From: Pacificispira spongiicola
GTDB taxonomy: Bacteria; Pseudomonadota; Alphaproteobacteria; UBA8366; Aestuariispiraceae
Length of the DNA: 64,000 nt
Direction of reading: 5' to 3'
NCBI RefSeq assembly: GCF_012926505.1
Contig: NZ_JABBNT010000003.1
Coordinates: 310,001 to 374,000 of the forward strand
Below are positions 53,841-63,271 of this stretch, piece after piece (positions within the stretch are counted from its first letter, which is position 1; every line of letters starts with the position of its first letter). The notes beneath the pieces were generated by a model that worked only from the letters and a program-made list of their open reading frames with translations, was not told the origin of the DNA and did no database searches. A program made the translations under genes and the position numbers.

Positions 53841-54248
53841 TTACGGTCTGCGTAGATCCCCGCGCCCTTCCAGATATTCGGCGAATTTCAAATCGGCCCG
53901 GACGATATCCATGATGACGTTGTTGAACAGGTCGGCGATATCGCCCGCCGTGATCTGTTCATTCGCCCGGCAGGTATCGAACACCTTCTGGGTCACGCGC
54001 AATGCGTCGGCATGATGCTCTCGATGCCAGTCCAGACCGGGATATCCCATTCTTTCCATCATCGCCTCCTCCTTGTGGAAATGATCCTCAAGCAGGTGGA
54101 TGAATTTCTTCAGGGGCGGGCAGGCATCCTTTTCCTGCCCCGCCTCGATCAGATCGGCGCAGACATTGGTAAGATCGACCAGCGCATGATGCTGATCGTC
54201 GACCTCTTGGATGCCGAGCTGAAACGCCGTCGGCAAGAAATATCCCAT
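53841..54248 (-). CDS. Bacteriohemerythrin family protein
   Basis: 135 aa from the ATG at 54248 (AGGATG upstream); an in-frame extension to 54320 is possible. Four-helix diiron fold: His20 in 'DDQHHALVDL', His56 and Glu60 in 'DHFHKEEAMM', His75 and His79 in 'WHREHHADAL', and Asp119 in 'IVRADLKF'. The position of the last expected His (the usual HxxxxD) is Asp114, so one iron ligand appears replaced. The family binds O2 or NO. Convergent with the CHASE4 kinase. Confidence 0.85.
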   Translation of the reverse strand: MGYFLPTAFQLGIQEVDDQHHALVDLTNVCADLIEAGQEKDACPPLKKFIHLLEDHFHKEEAMMERMGYPGLDWHREHHADALRVTQKVFDTCRANEQITAGDIADLFNNVIMDIVRADLKFAEYLEGRGDLRRP

Positions 54249-54422
54249 CCGCATCCTCGCGGTTTTTCTTAACGCCCACATCCGCCCATTCGACTCTAGG
54301 ACAGAGAAACCGTCTGTCAATCACCCGGAATGGGAGAACCATTCGATGTCGCACGAACGTTCAAGACCGGTGTCGACGGATGCGCCATTGTGCGGGTGTT
54401 GCGGTTTGGGAAAGTAGGCGAC

Positions 54423-55058
54423 ATGCAAACGACTGCTATTGGCGACGGATTGGCCTTATTGGCCGCGGCATTGCCTCTGATGGGCAGCCCCGGCCCGGCG
54501 GTGTTGAGCTGCGCCGCGACGGCATCGGCCTTCGGCATCCGGGCGGCCCTGCCGTATTATTTCGGGATCGTTGCGGGCACGGCGACGGTCCTGCTTATGA
54601 TCGCGACCGGGGTGACCGGGCTGGTCCTCGCGCTGCCCCTGGCGGCGCCGGTCCTCGCCGGACTGGGCCTGTGCTACATGCTCTATCTCGCCTACCGGAT
54701 CGCGACGGCCCCGGTTCTGGGCGAAAAACCGGCGCAGGATGCCCAACGCCCGGGTTGGAAAGGCGGATACCTGCTCGCCGTTGCCAATCCGAAGGCGTTT
54801 ACCGTGTTCGGCGCCCTGTTCGCGGGCGCGCATATCGCCGGTTTCGCCCCGGTCCCGGAAGCCGGCATCAAGATCGCCCTGCTGACCGGCATGATCTTCG
54901 CCGTGAACCTGATCTGGCTGCTTGCCGGGGCGGCCCTAGCTCGCTTCCTGCGCCACCCCCGCCTGGGCCGCGCGATCAATATCGGCTTCGCGCTTCTATT
55001 GCTGCTATCCGTCGGCTCGGCGGTTTGGGATATGGTCTGGGCGGCGGTTACAAAATGA
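54423..55058 (+). CDS. LysE-family amino-acid exporter
   Basis: 211 aa from the ATG at 54423. About six hydrophobic helices; '[19 protein letters not shown]' (~10-28) contains the conserved SPGP signature of LysE/RhtB exporters, and '[20 protein letters not shown]' (~110-129) the NPK motif. Inner-membrane efflux of amino acids or derivatives; substrate unknown. The 3' end overlaps the convergent hslU gene by 11 bp. Confidence 0.87.
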   Translation: MQTTAIGDGLALLAAALPLMGSPGPAVLSCAATASAFGIRAALPYYFGIVAGTATVLLMIATGVTGLVLALPLAAPVLAGLGLCYMLYLAYRIATAPVLGEKPAQDAQRPGWKGGYLLAVANPKAFTVFGALFAGAHIAGFAPVPEAGIKIALLTGMIFAVNLIWLLAGAALARFLRHPRLGRAINIGFALLLLLSVGSAVWDMVWAAVTK

Positions 55059-56361
55059 ACTTCGACAGGTCCGCGTCCTTGGCCAGTTCGCCGACCTGGG
55101 ACGTGACGTAGCCCGCGTCGATTTCGACCGTTTCGCCGGGCCTGTCCGATGCGGTGAAGCTGATCTCTTCCAGCAGCTTTTCCAGCACGGTATGCAAACG
55201 GCGCGCGCCGATATTTTCCACCGACTCATTGATCTGCGCGGCCAATTTGGCCAGGGCGTCGATCGATTCCTCGGTAAAGTTCAGCGTCAGGTTTTCCGTA
55301 CCCATCAGCGCGACATATTGCTTGATCAGGCTGTTATCCGGCTCCGTCAGGATGCGGCGGAAATCGCTTTCGGTCAGGGCGTTCAGGCTAACCCGGATCG
55401 GCAGGCGGCCCTGCAATTCCGGCAGCAGGTCGCTGGGCTTCGCCAGATGGAACGCGCCCGACGCGATGAACAGGATATGGTCGGTCTTCACCGCGCCGTG
55501 CTTGGTGGAAACCGTCGTGCCCTCAATCAGCGGCAGCAGGTCGCGCTGCACCCCTTCGCGGCTGACATCCCCGCCGGACCGTTCGGAGCGCACGGTGATT
55601 TTATCGATCTCGTCGATGAAGGCGATGCCGTTCTGCTCCACATTCGAAATCGCGGCCAGTTTGATCGCCTCGTGATCGACCAGCTTGTCGGCTTCTTCCG
55701 ACACCAGGACCTCATAGCTTTCGCGCACATTCATCTTGCGCGCCTTGGTCCGGCCGCCGCCGAGCGCCTTGCCGAACAGGTCGTTGAGGTTGAGCATCCC
55801 CATCTGCGCGCCCGGCATGCCGGGAATATCCATGGTGGGCAGGCCCATCGGGTTCGCGTCGGCGACCTGGATTTCGATTTCCTTGTCGTCCAGGGAGCCT
55901 TCGCGCAGCTTCTTGCGGAAGGACTGACGCGTCGACTCGCCCGCATTGGTGCCGACCAGCGCGTCCAGGACGCGGTCCTCGGCGGCCAGCTCGGCCTTCG
56001 CATGGACCTCGCGACGCTGGGTTTCGGTTTCCATCTGGATCGCGGCTTCGACCAGGTCGCGGACGATCTGTTCCACATCGCGGCCGACATAGCCGACCTC
56101 GGTGAATTTCGTCGCCTCGACCTTGATGAAGGGCGCGCGGGCCAATTTCGCCAAGCGCCGCGCGATTTCCGTCTTGCCGCAGCCGGTCGGCCCGATCATC
56201 AGGATATTCTTCGGCAATACCTCGTCGCGCAGATCGGGGTCCAACTGCTGACGGCGCCAGCGGTTGCGCAGGGCGATGGCGACGGCGCGTTTCGCGTCCT
56301 GCTGGCCGATGATGAAGCGGTCCAGTTCGGACACGATCTCGCGGGGGGAAAACTCGGTCAT
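55048..56361 (-). CDS. hslU: HslUV protease ATPase subunit HslU
   Basis: 437 aa. AAA+ unfoldase feeding the HslV protease. Walker A '[15 protein letters not shown]' (~57-71), pore motif 'GYVGRD' (~91-96), I-domain (~110-240), Walker B '[10 protein letters not shown]' (~253-262), sensor and C-domain ending 'DLSKFIL', the tail that inserts into HslV. The start overlaps the hslV stop (ATGA). Order hslV-hslU on the minus strand. Confidence 0.97.
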   Translation of the reverse strand: MTEFSPREIVSELDRFIIGQQDAKRAVAIALRNRWRRQQLDPDLRDEVLPKNILMIGPTGCGKTEIARRLAKLARAPFIKVEATKFTEVGYVGRDVEQIVRDLVEAAIQMETETQRREVHAKAELAAEDRVLDALVGTNAGESTRQSFRKKLREGSLDDKEIEIQVADANPMGLPTMDIPGMPGAQMGMLNLNDLFGKALGGGRTKARKMNVRESYEVLVSEEADKLVDHEAIKLAAISNVEQNGIAFIDEIDKITVRSERSGGDVSREGVQRDLLPLIEGTTVSTKHGAVKTDHILFIASGAFHLAKPSDLLPELQGRLPIRVSLNALTESDFRRILTEPDNSLIKQYVALMGTENLTLNFTEESIDALAKLAAQINESVENIGARRLHTVLEKLLEEISFTASDRPGETVEIDAGYVTSQVGELAKDADLSKFIL

Positions 56362-56933
56362 GTATCCAGGCTTTCGAGCGTGACGTTCTCGTTCGTGTAG
56401 ATGCAGATATCGGCGGCGACCTTCATGGCGCGGCGGGCGATATCCTCCGCCGACATATCGTCGCGATCGGCTAGAGCCCGCGCGGCGGCCAGGGCATAGG
56501 CCCCGCCGGACCCGATGCCGATCAATCCGTCTTCGGGTTCCAGCACGTCGCCGGTGCCGCTGAGGATCAGGGACACGTCCTTGTCGACCACGGCCATCAT
56601 CGCCTCCAACCGGCGCAGATAGCGGTCGGTGCGCCAATCCTTCGCCAGTTCGACGCAGGCACGGGTCAGTTGTTTCGGATATTGTTCCAGCTTGGCCTCA
56701 AGCCGTTCGAACAGCGTGAAGGCATCCGCGGTCGCCCCGGCGAAGCCGACGATAACGCCGCCATCCTCGCCCAGCGGACGCACCTTGCGCGCATTGGATT
56801 TGAAGACGGTGTGACCCAGAGTCACCTGCCCGTCGCCCGCGATCACCACCTTTCCGCCCTTGCGGACGGACAGGATGGTCGTACCGTGAAACACCGCCGC
56901 GTTTCCGGCACCTTGGTCGTTCGTCTGTGCCAT
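56358..56933 (-). CDS. hslV: HslUV protease peptidase subunit HslV
   Basis: 191 aa from the ATG at 56933. N-terminal-nucleophile threonine protease: the pre-sequence of 17 residues ends at His-Gly and Thr18 in '[20 protein letters not shown]' region becomes the catalytic N-terminus after processing. '[19 protein letters not shown]' and '[16 protein letters not shown]' are family motifs. Forms a double hexameric ring with HslU. Positioned 60 bp after the serine-protease lipoprotein gene. Confidence 0.96.
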   Translation of the reverse strand: MAQTNDQGAGNAAVFHGTTILSVRKGGKVVIAGDGQVTLGHTVFKSNARKVRPLGEDGGVIVGFAGATADAFTLFERLEAKLEQYPKQLTRACVELAKDWRTDRYLRRLEAMMAVVDKDVSLILSGTGDVLEPEDGLIGIGSGGAYALAAARALADRDDMSAEDIARRAMKVAADICIYTNENVTLESLDT

Positions 56934-56993
56934 GCCGCCGATATGGGGGAGGCGACGGGCGGCGTCAACAGTCCAGGAGCCGCCCGATGCCAA

Positions 56994-58406
56994 TCACGAA
57001 TTCGGAAGCGGCTTTCCGGTCGGGCTGATTTGAAGAAATTCCAAGGCGGAGGCGATCGGTATGAAGCCGTTCAGCGTGTTGGTTGGGGAGCCATCGCTAT
57101 CAAGGATCGTGTACATCGTAATGCCAATCACATTGCCGTTTTCATCCAACAGGGGACCCCCGCTGTTGCCGCCGTGAATGGCCGCGTCGGCTTGAATTAC
57201 AGGCAGAGTGGCATCGTTTGAAATTTTATCATTCCGAAGCGCGCTGACCGCCCCTTTGGTGATCGTGGATTGAAGATCTGTCATGACCGGCGCGCCGATC
57301 GCATAGACCGTGTCGGTCGGCAAAGGGTATTCGAGCCGTAAAGGCATCGGCGCCAAACCGGAAATCGGCACCTTGACCAAAGCCACGTCACGGCGTTGGT
57401 GGCGCCGAATAACCTGACCGTCAATGGTCAACCCGTTTCGGAAGCGAACCTTTACCGAATCACGTTCTCCGACGACATGCCGGTTGGTCAGGATATACCC
57501 GTCTTCCGAAATCAGGAATCCGCTGCCATGGCCGTTGCCCAAGTCGATCACGACGGCGGACTCCAATCGTTGGGGCATGACATCGCGGAACGGTTTGGTA
57601 GACAGATCGACACGGTTAATGACCAGAACATCGTCGGAAAGCGGTTTTGCGGCGGCTTCCTGCACGGCGGCGGACTGTTTTCGAATGGACTCGAGGAAGG
57701 CGGGATTGGACGCTAGGGCTTCCGTCGCGCTGCCGAAGGAATCGAGAAAAACATCGAAAATTCCCGTCGATTCCGGGTCCGCGTGAATGGCGTAACCTTC
57801 GGTTTCGATGCTGGCCACCTCGCGGCGCGCCAGGACGTCATAAACGGCCCAGCGAACGCGCATATACATTTCGCCCGAAAAACTGTCGAGCGGATGCGCA
57901 TCGTACCAGTGGTGTTCCTGACAGAAGTTGCCGCGGATTTCCTCGATACGGGCGCCGATCTGAAAATCCGCCCGCCCGAGAGCGTCATCGACATTGAACA
58001 ATTGGTCCGGATTTCCGGCCAGATCGAAACCGCGACCGGACATAACATCGTAGAACACGGTGCCGACATTGCCCGACCAGCCGCTTAATTCGCGGGACGT
58101 TGCGCTCCATGTGATTTTGGATTCGCCGGAATGACTTTGGTTGCATCGTATGCCGTTCGCCCCATCGACGCCGCCTGCCGGGAAGTAGATGATCGGCGTT
58201 CCGTAGCGGATGCCCGAAATGGCCTTGGCGAAGGAAAAGGGGCGGGTTTCCGCCATGGAAACGGACAAGTCGGGCGATTCAGGGGCCTGGACCGTCGGAA
58301 TGGAAACCGCTTTCGTGGTGTTGCAGGCGGAAACCAAGGTGGCGGTCCCGCACAGAGCCAGCACGAAGGCACCGCGCCGTAAACCGCTAACACGTAAAAA
58401 TTGCAT
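56994..58406 (-). CDS. Trypsin-like serine protease lipoprotein
   Basis: 470 aa from the ATG at 58406. Lipoprotein signal with Cys28 in 'TATLVSAC'. An N-terminal domain of unknown type (~30-255) precedes an S1C/trypsin-2 protease domain with the triad His310 ('LTNRHVV'), Asp340 ('RRDVALVKV') and Ser415 ('HGGNSGGPL'). No PDZ domain follows, unlike DegP/HtrA. Likely in the periplasm, membrane-anchored. Upstream of hslVU by 60 bp. A broken PDZ-like fragment lies 78 bp away on the other strand. Confidence 0.88.
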   Translation of the reverse strand: MQFLRVSGLRRGAFVLALCGTATLVSACNTTKAVSIPTVQAPESPDLSVSMAETRPFSFAKAISGIRYGTPIIYFPAGGVDGANGIRCNQSHSGESKITWSATSRELSGWSGNVGTVFYDVMSGRGFDLAGNPDQLFNVDDALGRADFQIGARIEEIRGNFCQEHHWYDAHPLDSFSGEMYMRVRWAVYDVLARREVASIETEGYAIHADPESTGIFDVFLDSFGSATEALASNPAFLESIRKQSAAVQEAAAKPLSDDVLVINRVDLSTKPFRDVMPQRLESAVVIDLGNGHGSGFLISEDGYILTNRHVVGERDSVKVRFRNGLTIDGQVIRRHQRRDVALVKVPISGLAPMPLRLEYPLPTDTVYAIGAPVMTDLQSTITKGAVSALRNDKISNDATLPVIQADAAIHGGNSGGPLLDENGNVIGITMYTILDSDGSPTNTLNGFIPIASALEFLQISPTGKPLPNS

Positions 58407-58483
58407 GAAACGCCCCCATCCCGGAAAAACCAATGGAGGATAAAAAACCGAGCTAAAACTCTCAAGTGTAAAACAACCATTGA

Positions 58484-58726
58484 AAAAGGCTGAGCGTTAC
58501 AATCAGTTGCTGCCGGATTGATTCCAACGCTGAGATCAGCGCATACCGGACCTACAGTGGTTCTTCGACGTCATACGTGTCCGGCGACATCCTCCTTACT
58601 GTGAACGATGCTCCGATCCACACGATAGAGGACCTGCCGAAATAAGGTTCGCTCGAAGTGAACTTCGAGGTTTACCGGAGCGGCAATAACGTCCAGATCA
58701 AATTCGTAACCGGACCTTGCACATAG
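58484..58726 (+). pseudogene. Broken PDZ-domain fragment (remnant of an HtrA-like gene)
   Basis: Reading in the frame from 58484, the sequence after an initial open stretch gives 'SGDILLTVNDAPIHTIEDL' (~58580-58636), a typical PDZ loop-strand-helix, then Pro-Lys, an in-frame TAA at 58643, and in the same frame 'GSLEVNFEVYRSGNNVQIKF' (58646-58705), the next PDZ strands, ending at a TAG (58724). No start or protease domain precedes it. It looks like the C-terminal end of a lost protease gene. PDZ identity is by eye. Confidence 0.6.
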
Positions 58727-58762
58727 AGCCGAAACTGCACGCCGTTAGTAAATCGGCGCGCT

Positions 58763-59380
58763 TCAAGCCGAAGTATCGACCTTTTCCGGGTCTTCCGGCG
58801 GGGCGGCCGGGTCGGCTTTGGCGACCAGGACCATGGCCGGGCGCAGCAGGCGGTCGTGCAGCTTGTAACCGGATTGCAGGACCTGGACCACGGTGCCGCC
58901 GGGCTTGCCGGTGCCGGGCACTTCCTGGATCGCCTGATGTTCCGCGTAATTGAACTTCTCGTCCAGCGGGTCGATTTTCAGGATGCCCGACTTGCCGAAG
59001 GCGTCCAGCAGCATCTTTTCGGTCATTTCGACGCCGACCAGCAGGTTCTTCAGAACATCGTTGGCCTCGCGGTCGGCTTCGGGCACGGAATCCACCGCGC
59101 GGCGCAGGTTGTCGACGACCGGCAGCAATTCCTTGGCCAGACCGGCCGAGGCATATTTCAGCGTATCGGCGCGTTCCTTATCGGCCCGGCGGCGGACGTT
59201 CTCCGCCTCCGCGACGGCGCGCAGGGCCTTGTCCTTCATGGCGGCGAGTTCGGCCTTCAGGGCCTCGATCGGGTCGGCGGGGGCCTCGGCCTCGGCGCGT
59301 TGCGTGTCGGCACCTTCGGTTTCGGCACCGGCTTCCGGCGTTTCGGTTTCGTTGGCGGGGTTCTTGTTTTCGTCGCTCAT
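58763..59380 (-). CDS. grpE: Nucleotide exchange factor GrpE
   Basis: 205 aa. Co-chaperone that releases ADP from DnaK. An acidic disordered N-terminus (~1-40, rich in Glu, Ala, Thr), a long coiled-coil helix (~40-100; 'MKDKALRAVAEAENVRRRADKE'-type core), and the beta-wing domain with 'EKFNYAEHQAIQEVPGTG' and 'QSGYKLHDRLLRPAMVLVAK' region (~150-190). It follows hrcA on the same strand with a 108-bp gap holding two TATATGGT direct repeats. Confidence 0.96.
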   Translation of the reverse strand: MSDENKNPANETETPEAGAETEGADTQRAEAEAPADPIEALKAELAAMKDKALRAVAEAENVRRRADKERADTLKYASAGLAKELLPVVDNLRRAVDSVPEADREANDVLKNLLVGVEMTEKMLLDAFGKSGILKIDPLDEKFNYAEHQAIQEVPGTGKPGGTVVQVLQSGYKLHDRLLRPAMVLVAKADPAAPPEDPEKVDTSA

Positions 59381-59488
59381 CGATTTCTATCCATCCGGCT
59401 CTCGGCCATTTCACTTCCAATTCGGGGGCGGGCGTAGCCCATCGGACCCCCACTCACAAGTCTATATGGTCTTATATGGTGATTGTCG

Positions 59489-60571
59489 TCAGGTTCCGCC
59501 GCCGCTGACGCCGCCACCCCCGCCGACCAAACGTCCCACGACTTTCGCCGTATAGTCGACCATCGGGATGATGCGGGCGTAATTCATGCGTGTCGGACCC
59601 AGAACGCCGATGGCGCCGACGATCTTCTCGCCGCCGCCGTCCTTGCGGCCATTCGAATAGGGCGCGACGATCAGGGAACATCCGGCCATGGAAAACAGAT
59701 CGTTTTCCGCGCCGATGAAGATTTGCACGCCCTGCGCCCCTTCCGCCGCGTCCAGCAGCTTCCACAGGTTCTGTTTCGCTTCCAGCGCTGAAAACAGCGC
59801 CCGGATGCGTTCCAGGTCCCCGACCGCCGTGACGTCTTCCAAAAGATTGGACTGTCCGGACACGATCAGCACGCCTTCGCCCGACGCGATGTCGGACCAG
59901 GTGCCCAGACCGGCCTCCACGATTTTCGCGGTCAGATCGTCAATCTGGACCTTATGGGCGTCGATCTCGTCGGCGATGCGGTCGCGGGCGTCTGCGACGC
60001 TGTGCCCGACCAGGCGCGCGGTCAGATAATTCGTCGCTTCGATCAGGGCGGATGAGGGCAGGCCAAGCGGCAGGTCGATGACCCGGTTTTCCACCATGCC
60101 GGTTTCCGTGACCATGACGACCAGCGCCCGGCCCGGCCCCAGCGGCACGAATTCGATATGTTTCAGGATGCCTTCGGTCTTCGGCGCCATGACCAGACTG
60201 GCGCAGCGGCTCAACCCCGACATCAGGGTGGAGGCCTCCTCCAGCATCTGGGTGACCGACCGGCCCGCCGTGGCGCATTGCCGTTCGATGGCCTCGCGGT
60301 CGTCCTGGCTCAACTGCCCCGACTGAAGCAGCCCATCGACGAACAGCCGCACCCCGCGATCCGTCGGCAAACGCCCGGCGGAGGTATGCGGCGCATAGAG
60401 CAGGCCCGCATCTTCCAAATCCGCCATGACGTTGCGGACCGTCGCCGGGGACAGACCCGTCTGCAGCATACGCGACAGGGTCCGGGACCCGATGGGTTCT
60501 CCGGTTTCGACAAAAGCCTCGACGACGAGGCGCAGGATATCTCTGGATCGATCGTTCAACTCTGTGATCAT
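59489..60571 (-). CDS. hrcA: Heat-inducible transcriptional repressor HrcA
   Basis: 360 aa from the ATG at 60571. Represses class I heat-shock genes (groESL, dnaK) through CIRCE elements. N-terminal winged helix (~1-90; 'GSRTLSRMLQTGLSPATVRN', 'GLLYAPHTSAGRLPTDRGVRLFVD' region) followed by the GAF-like and dimerisation domains ('GPTRMNYARIIPMVDYTAKVV' C-terminal region). Ends in a Gly-rich tail (VGGGGGVSGGGT). Divergent from rph. No CIRCE inverted repeat is visible upstream of hrcA or grpE. Confidence 0.95.
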   Translation of the reverse strand: MITELNDRSRDILRLVVEAFVETGEPIGSRTLSRMLQTGLSPATVRNVMADLEDAGLLYAPHTSAGRLPTDRGVRLFVDGLLQSGQLSQDDREAIERQCATAGRSVTQMLEEASTLMSGLSRCASLVMAPKTEGILKHIEFVPLGPGRALVVMVTETGMVENRVIDLPLGLPSSALIEATNYLTARLVGHSVADARDRIADEIDAHKVQIDDLTAKIVEAGLGTWSDIASGEGVLIVSGQSNLLEDVTAVGDLERIRALFSALEAKQNLWKLLDAAEGAQGVQIFIGAENDLFSMAGCSLIVAPYSNGRKDGGGEKIVGAIGVLGPTRMNYARIIPMVDYTAKVVGRLVGGGGGVSGGGT

Positions 60572-60637
60572 GGTCCCGAAAATGTAGGTAGACCTCCGGC
60601 AAGCGTCAATCGGCACGGCGAGACAAGTGCCCAGGCT

Positions 60638-60667
60638 GGACGGCCAGTGCTAGACGGGCCAGTGCTG
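60638..60667. repeat. 15-bp tandem repeat in the hrcA/rph divergent region
   Basis: GGACGGCCAGTGCTA (60638-60652) and GACGGGCCAGTGCTG (60653-60667), followed by GACG. The AGTGCT core resembles half of CIRCE but the copies are direct, not inverted. Confidence 0.6.
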
Positions 60668-60742
60668 GACGAATTGCCGCCGAACCTTTAAACCCTCCGC
60701 AGAACCGCCTCTATTGCTTTCCATGAATGATCAGGAGTTTCC

Positions 60743-61459
60743 ATGCGCCCGTCCGGCAGAAATCTCGACCAGTTGCGCGACATCGCGCTCGAACCCGATG
60801 TATCGCGCTATGCGGAAGGGTCGTGCCTGGCGAAATTCGGCAATACGCATGTCCTGTGCACCGCGTCGGTGGAAGACGGCGTGCCGTCCTTCCTGCGCAA
60901 TACGGGCAAGGGCTGGGTAACGGCGGAATACGGCATGTTGCCGCGCTCCACGCACAGCCGCATGGACCGCAAGCGTACCGCCAGCGGCGGCCGTACCCAG
61001 GAAATCAGCCGCCTGATCGGCCGGTCCCTGCGCGCGATCACCGATATGAAATTGCTGGGCGAACGCCAGATCCGTATCGACTGCGACGTCATCCAGGCCG
61101 ACGGCGGCACGCGCACGGCGGCAATTACCGGCGGTTATGTCGCGCTGGCCCTGGCGTTGAAGCATATGCAAAAGCTGGGCGCGGTCGAAAAATCGCCGCT
61201 GACCGGTTCCGTGGCGGCCATTTCCTGCGGCCTTTATAACGGCAATGCGGTGCTCGACCTCGACTATGACGAGGATTCGACGGCCCAGGCCGACGCCAAT
61301 TTCGTGCTGACCGGCACCGGCGGCATTGTCGAGATTCAAGGCACGGCGGAAGGCGAGCCGTTCGCTGAAACCGAATTCCTTTCTCTTTTGCAGCTTGCGA
61401 AAAAAGGTTGTGCTAGTCTCACGGAAGCGCAAAAAAATGTAATCGAGGCGGCAGGTTAA
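60743..61459 (+). CDS. rph: Ribonuclease PH
   Basis: 238 aa. Phosphorolytic 3'-5' exonuclease that trims tRNA 3' ends. '[29 protein letters not shown]' region at the start, '[21 protein letters not shown]' (~70-90), phosphate-site '[21 protein letters not shown]' (~113-133) and '[19 protein letters not shown]' (~171-189) are family signatures. Divergent from hrcA. Its TAA lies in a 13-bp tandem duplication; rdgB follows 40 bp later. Confidence 0.97.
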   Translation: MRPSGRNLDQLRDIALEPDVSRYAEGSCLAKFGNTHVLCTASVEDGVPSFLRNTGKGWVTAEYGMLPRSTHSRMDRKRTASGGRTQEISRLIGRSLRAITDMKLLGERQIRIDCDVIQADGGTRTAAITGGYVALALALKHMQKLGAVEKSPLTGSVAAISCGLYNGNAVLDLDYDEDSTAQADANFVLTGTGGIVEIQGTAEGEPFAETEFLSLLQLAKKGCASLTEAQKNVIEAAG

Positions 61460-61473
61460 CGCGGCGGGTTAAC
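61448..61473. repeat. 13-bp tandem duplication at the rph stop codon
   Basis: GCGGCAGGTTAAC (61448-61460) is followed by GCGGCGGGTTAAC (61461-61473), 12 of 13 identical. The rph TAA (61457-61459) is repeated 13 bp downstream, in another frame. Confidence 0.75.
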
Positions 61474-61499
61474 ACCGCTTTCGGGGAAACAGGGGACGC

Positions 61500-62099
61500 A
61501 TGGCGCGACAGGTCGATGGCGGCAAGCTGGTAATCGCCAGTCACAATCAGGGCAAGGTGCGGGAAATCGGCGATCTTCTGCGGCCGTTCGGTATCGAGGT
61601 CGTGTCCGCCGGGGACCTGGGCCTGCCGGAACCGGATGAAACCGGTTACACGTTTACCGCCAACGCCCTGTTGAAAGCGAAGGCGGCGGCGGAGGCGGCG
61701 CAACTGCCCGCGCTGGCCGACGACAGCGGCCTTGCCGTCGCGGCCCTGGACGGGGCGCCCGGTATCTATTCCGCGCGCTGGGGCGGCAAGAACAAGAATT
61801 TCGATCTGGCGATGAACCGCGTGCACCGGGCACTGAAGGGCCAGACGGACAAATCCGCAACCTTCGTCTGCGCCTTGGCGTTGGCCTGGCCCGACGGCCA
61901 TAGCGAGGTCTTCGAAGGCACGGTTTCCGGCGAGATCGTGGAACCGGGCCGGGGCGACCAAGGCTTCGGCTACGATCCGATCTTCGTGCCGACCGGCGAT
62001 ACACGGACCTTCGGCGAGATGGACCCCGACGAAAAGCATGCGATCAGTCATCGCGCGGTTGCTTTCAAAAAGCTCGTCGAGGCCTGCTTTACCAAATGA
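61500..62099 (+). CDS. rdgB: RdgB/HAM1 non-canonical purine NTP pyrophosphatase
   Basis: 199 aa. Hydrolyses dITP, ITP and XTP to monophosphates, preventing mis-incorporation. '[18 protein letters not shown]' (~10-27), '[23 protein letters not shown]' region (~76-98) with the catalytic Asp, 'GYDPIFVP' (~158-165) and '[11 protein letters not shown]' (~180-190). Located in the usual rph-rdgB-hemW order; its stop overlaps the hemW start by 4 bp. Confidence 0.96.
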   Translation: MARQVDGGKLVIASHNQGKVREIGDLLRPFGIEVVSAGDLGLPEPDETGYTFTANALLKAKAAAEAAQLPALADDSGLAVAALDGAPGIYSARWGGKNKNFDLAMNRVHRALKGQTDKSATFVCALALAWPDGHSEVFEGTVSGEIVEPGRGDQGFGYDPIFVPTGDTRTFGEMDPDEKHAISHRAVAFKKLVEACFTK

Positions 62100-63271
62100 G
62101 CGTGCCCCCAATGGCGTCCTCTTCGGCGTCCCCTTTGGCGCTTTATGTGCATTGGCCCTTCTGTAAGGCCAAATGCCCCTATTGCGATTTCAACAGCCAT
62201 GTCCGTGACGGTATCGATCAGGCCCGGTGGCGCACCGCCTTGCTGGCGGAACTGGATGCGGCACTGGTGGGGTTCGAAGATCGCACGCTGACCTCCATTT
62301 TTTTCGGCGGCGGCACACCGTCACTGATGGACCCGGAAACCACGGCGGCGCTGATCGATCGCGCAACCGCCCGCGTCGCGCCCGCCCAGGATATCGAAAT
62401 CACGCTGGAAGCCAATCCGACTTCCGTCGAGGCGGGCCGGTTCCGGGACTATCGCGATGCCGGGGTGAACCGTGTCTCGCTGGGAATCCAGGCACTGGAC
62501 GACGAGTCCCTGCGCTTCCTGGGCCGCGAACATTCGGCGGCGGAGGCGATGACGGCCATCGATCTGGCGCGGGAGAATTTTCCGCGGATGTCCTTCGATC
62601 TGATCTATGCCCGGAAGGGCCAGACGCCGGAGGCTTGGGCCGCGGAACTGGAACAGGCGATCGGGCTGGCGGCGGATCACCTGTCGCTCTATCAGCTGAC
62701 CATCGAATCCGGCACGCGTTTCTATACCCGCAGTCAGTTGGGCGAGACCCTGACGGCGGATGAGGAGGTCGGCGCCGCGCTGTACGATGCGACGCAGGAA
62801 CGGTTGGAAGCGCTGGGCCTGCCTGCCTATGAAGTGTCCAACCATGCCCGCCCCGGCGCGGAAAGCCGCCACAACCTCGCCTATTGGCGCTATTGGGATT
62901 ATGTCGGTATCGGCCCCGGCGCGCATGGAAGGGAAACGCGGGACGGGGCGAAGCGCGCCACCACCCGCCAGCGCCTGCCCGAGCGCTGGATCGAGGCGGT
63001 GGAGCGCGACGGCCATGGCCTGAACGAGGTTGAGGCAGTAGACGCCGACCGCCAGTACCGTGAAATCCTGTTGATGGGCCTGCGCCTGTCCGACGGCGTG
63101 CCGGAAGACCGCTTGATCCGGGCGACGGGACGGGGTTTCGAGGCGCTGGACGCAGACCGCCTGCAAAACCTGATCGACGAAGACTATGCCGTCTTGGCCG
63201 ATGGTGCTCTGGCCATGACCCCGGCGGGCCGCCTACGGCTCAACGCGGTTCTAGGCTACCTGCTGGCCTGA
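62096..63271 (+). CDS. hemW: Radical SAM heme chaperone HemW
   Basis: 391 aa. '[12 protein letters not shown]' has the radical-SAM cysteines Cys23, Cys27 and Cys30; '[10 protein letters not shown]' (~64-73) binds SAM; '[12 protein letters not shown]' and '[23 protein letters not shown]' follow; a HNxxYW-type heme motif appears in '[20 protein letters not shown]' region (~260-280). HemW is thought to deliver heme to respiratory enzymes, distinct from coproporphyrinogen oxidase HemN. Coupled to rdgB; 3' end overlaps the GGDEF gene by 21 bp. Confidence 0.93.
   Translation: MSVPPMASSSASPLALYVHWPFCKAKCPYCDFNSHVRDGIDQARWRTALLAELDAALVGFEDRTLTSIFFGGGTPSLMDPETTAALIDRATARVAPAQDIEITLEANPTSVEAGRFRDYRDAGVNRVSLGIQALDDESLRFLGREHSAAEAMTAIDLARENFPRMSFDLIYARKGQTPEAWAAELEQAIGLAADHLSLYQLTIESGTRFYTRSQLGETLTADEEVGAALYDATQERLEALGLPAYEVSNHARPGAESRHNLAYWRYWDYVGIGPGAHGRETRDGAKRATTRQRLPERWIEAVERDGHGLNEVEAVDADRQYREILLMGLRLSDGVPEDRLIRATGRGFEALDADRLQNLIDEDYAVLADGALAMTPAGRLRLNAVLGYLLA

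Noticed and set aside
60638-60667. CIRCE operator in the hrcA/rph region
   Set aside because: AGTGCT cores are present but as direct repeats 15 bp apart, not the TTAGCACTC-N9-GAGTGCTAA inverted repeat.
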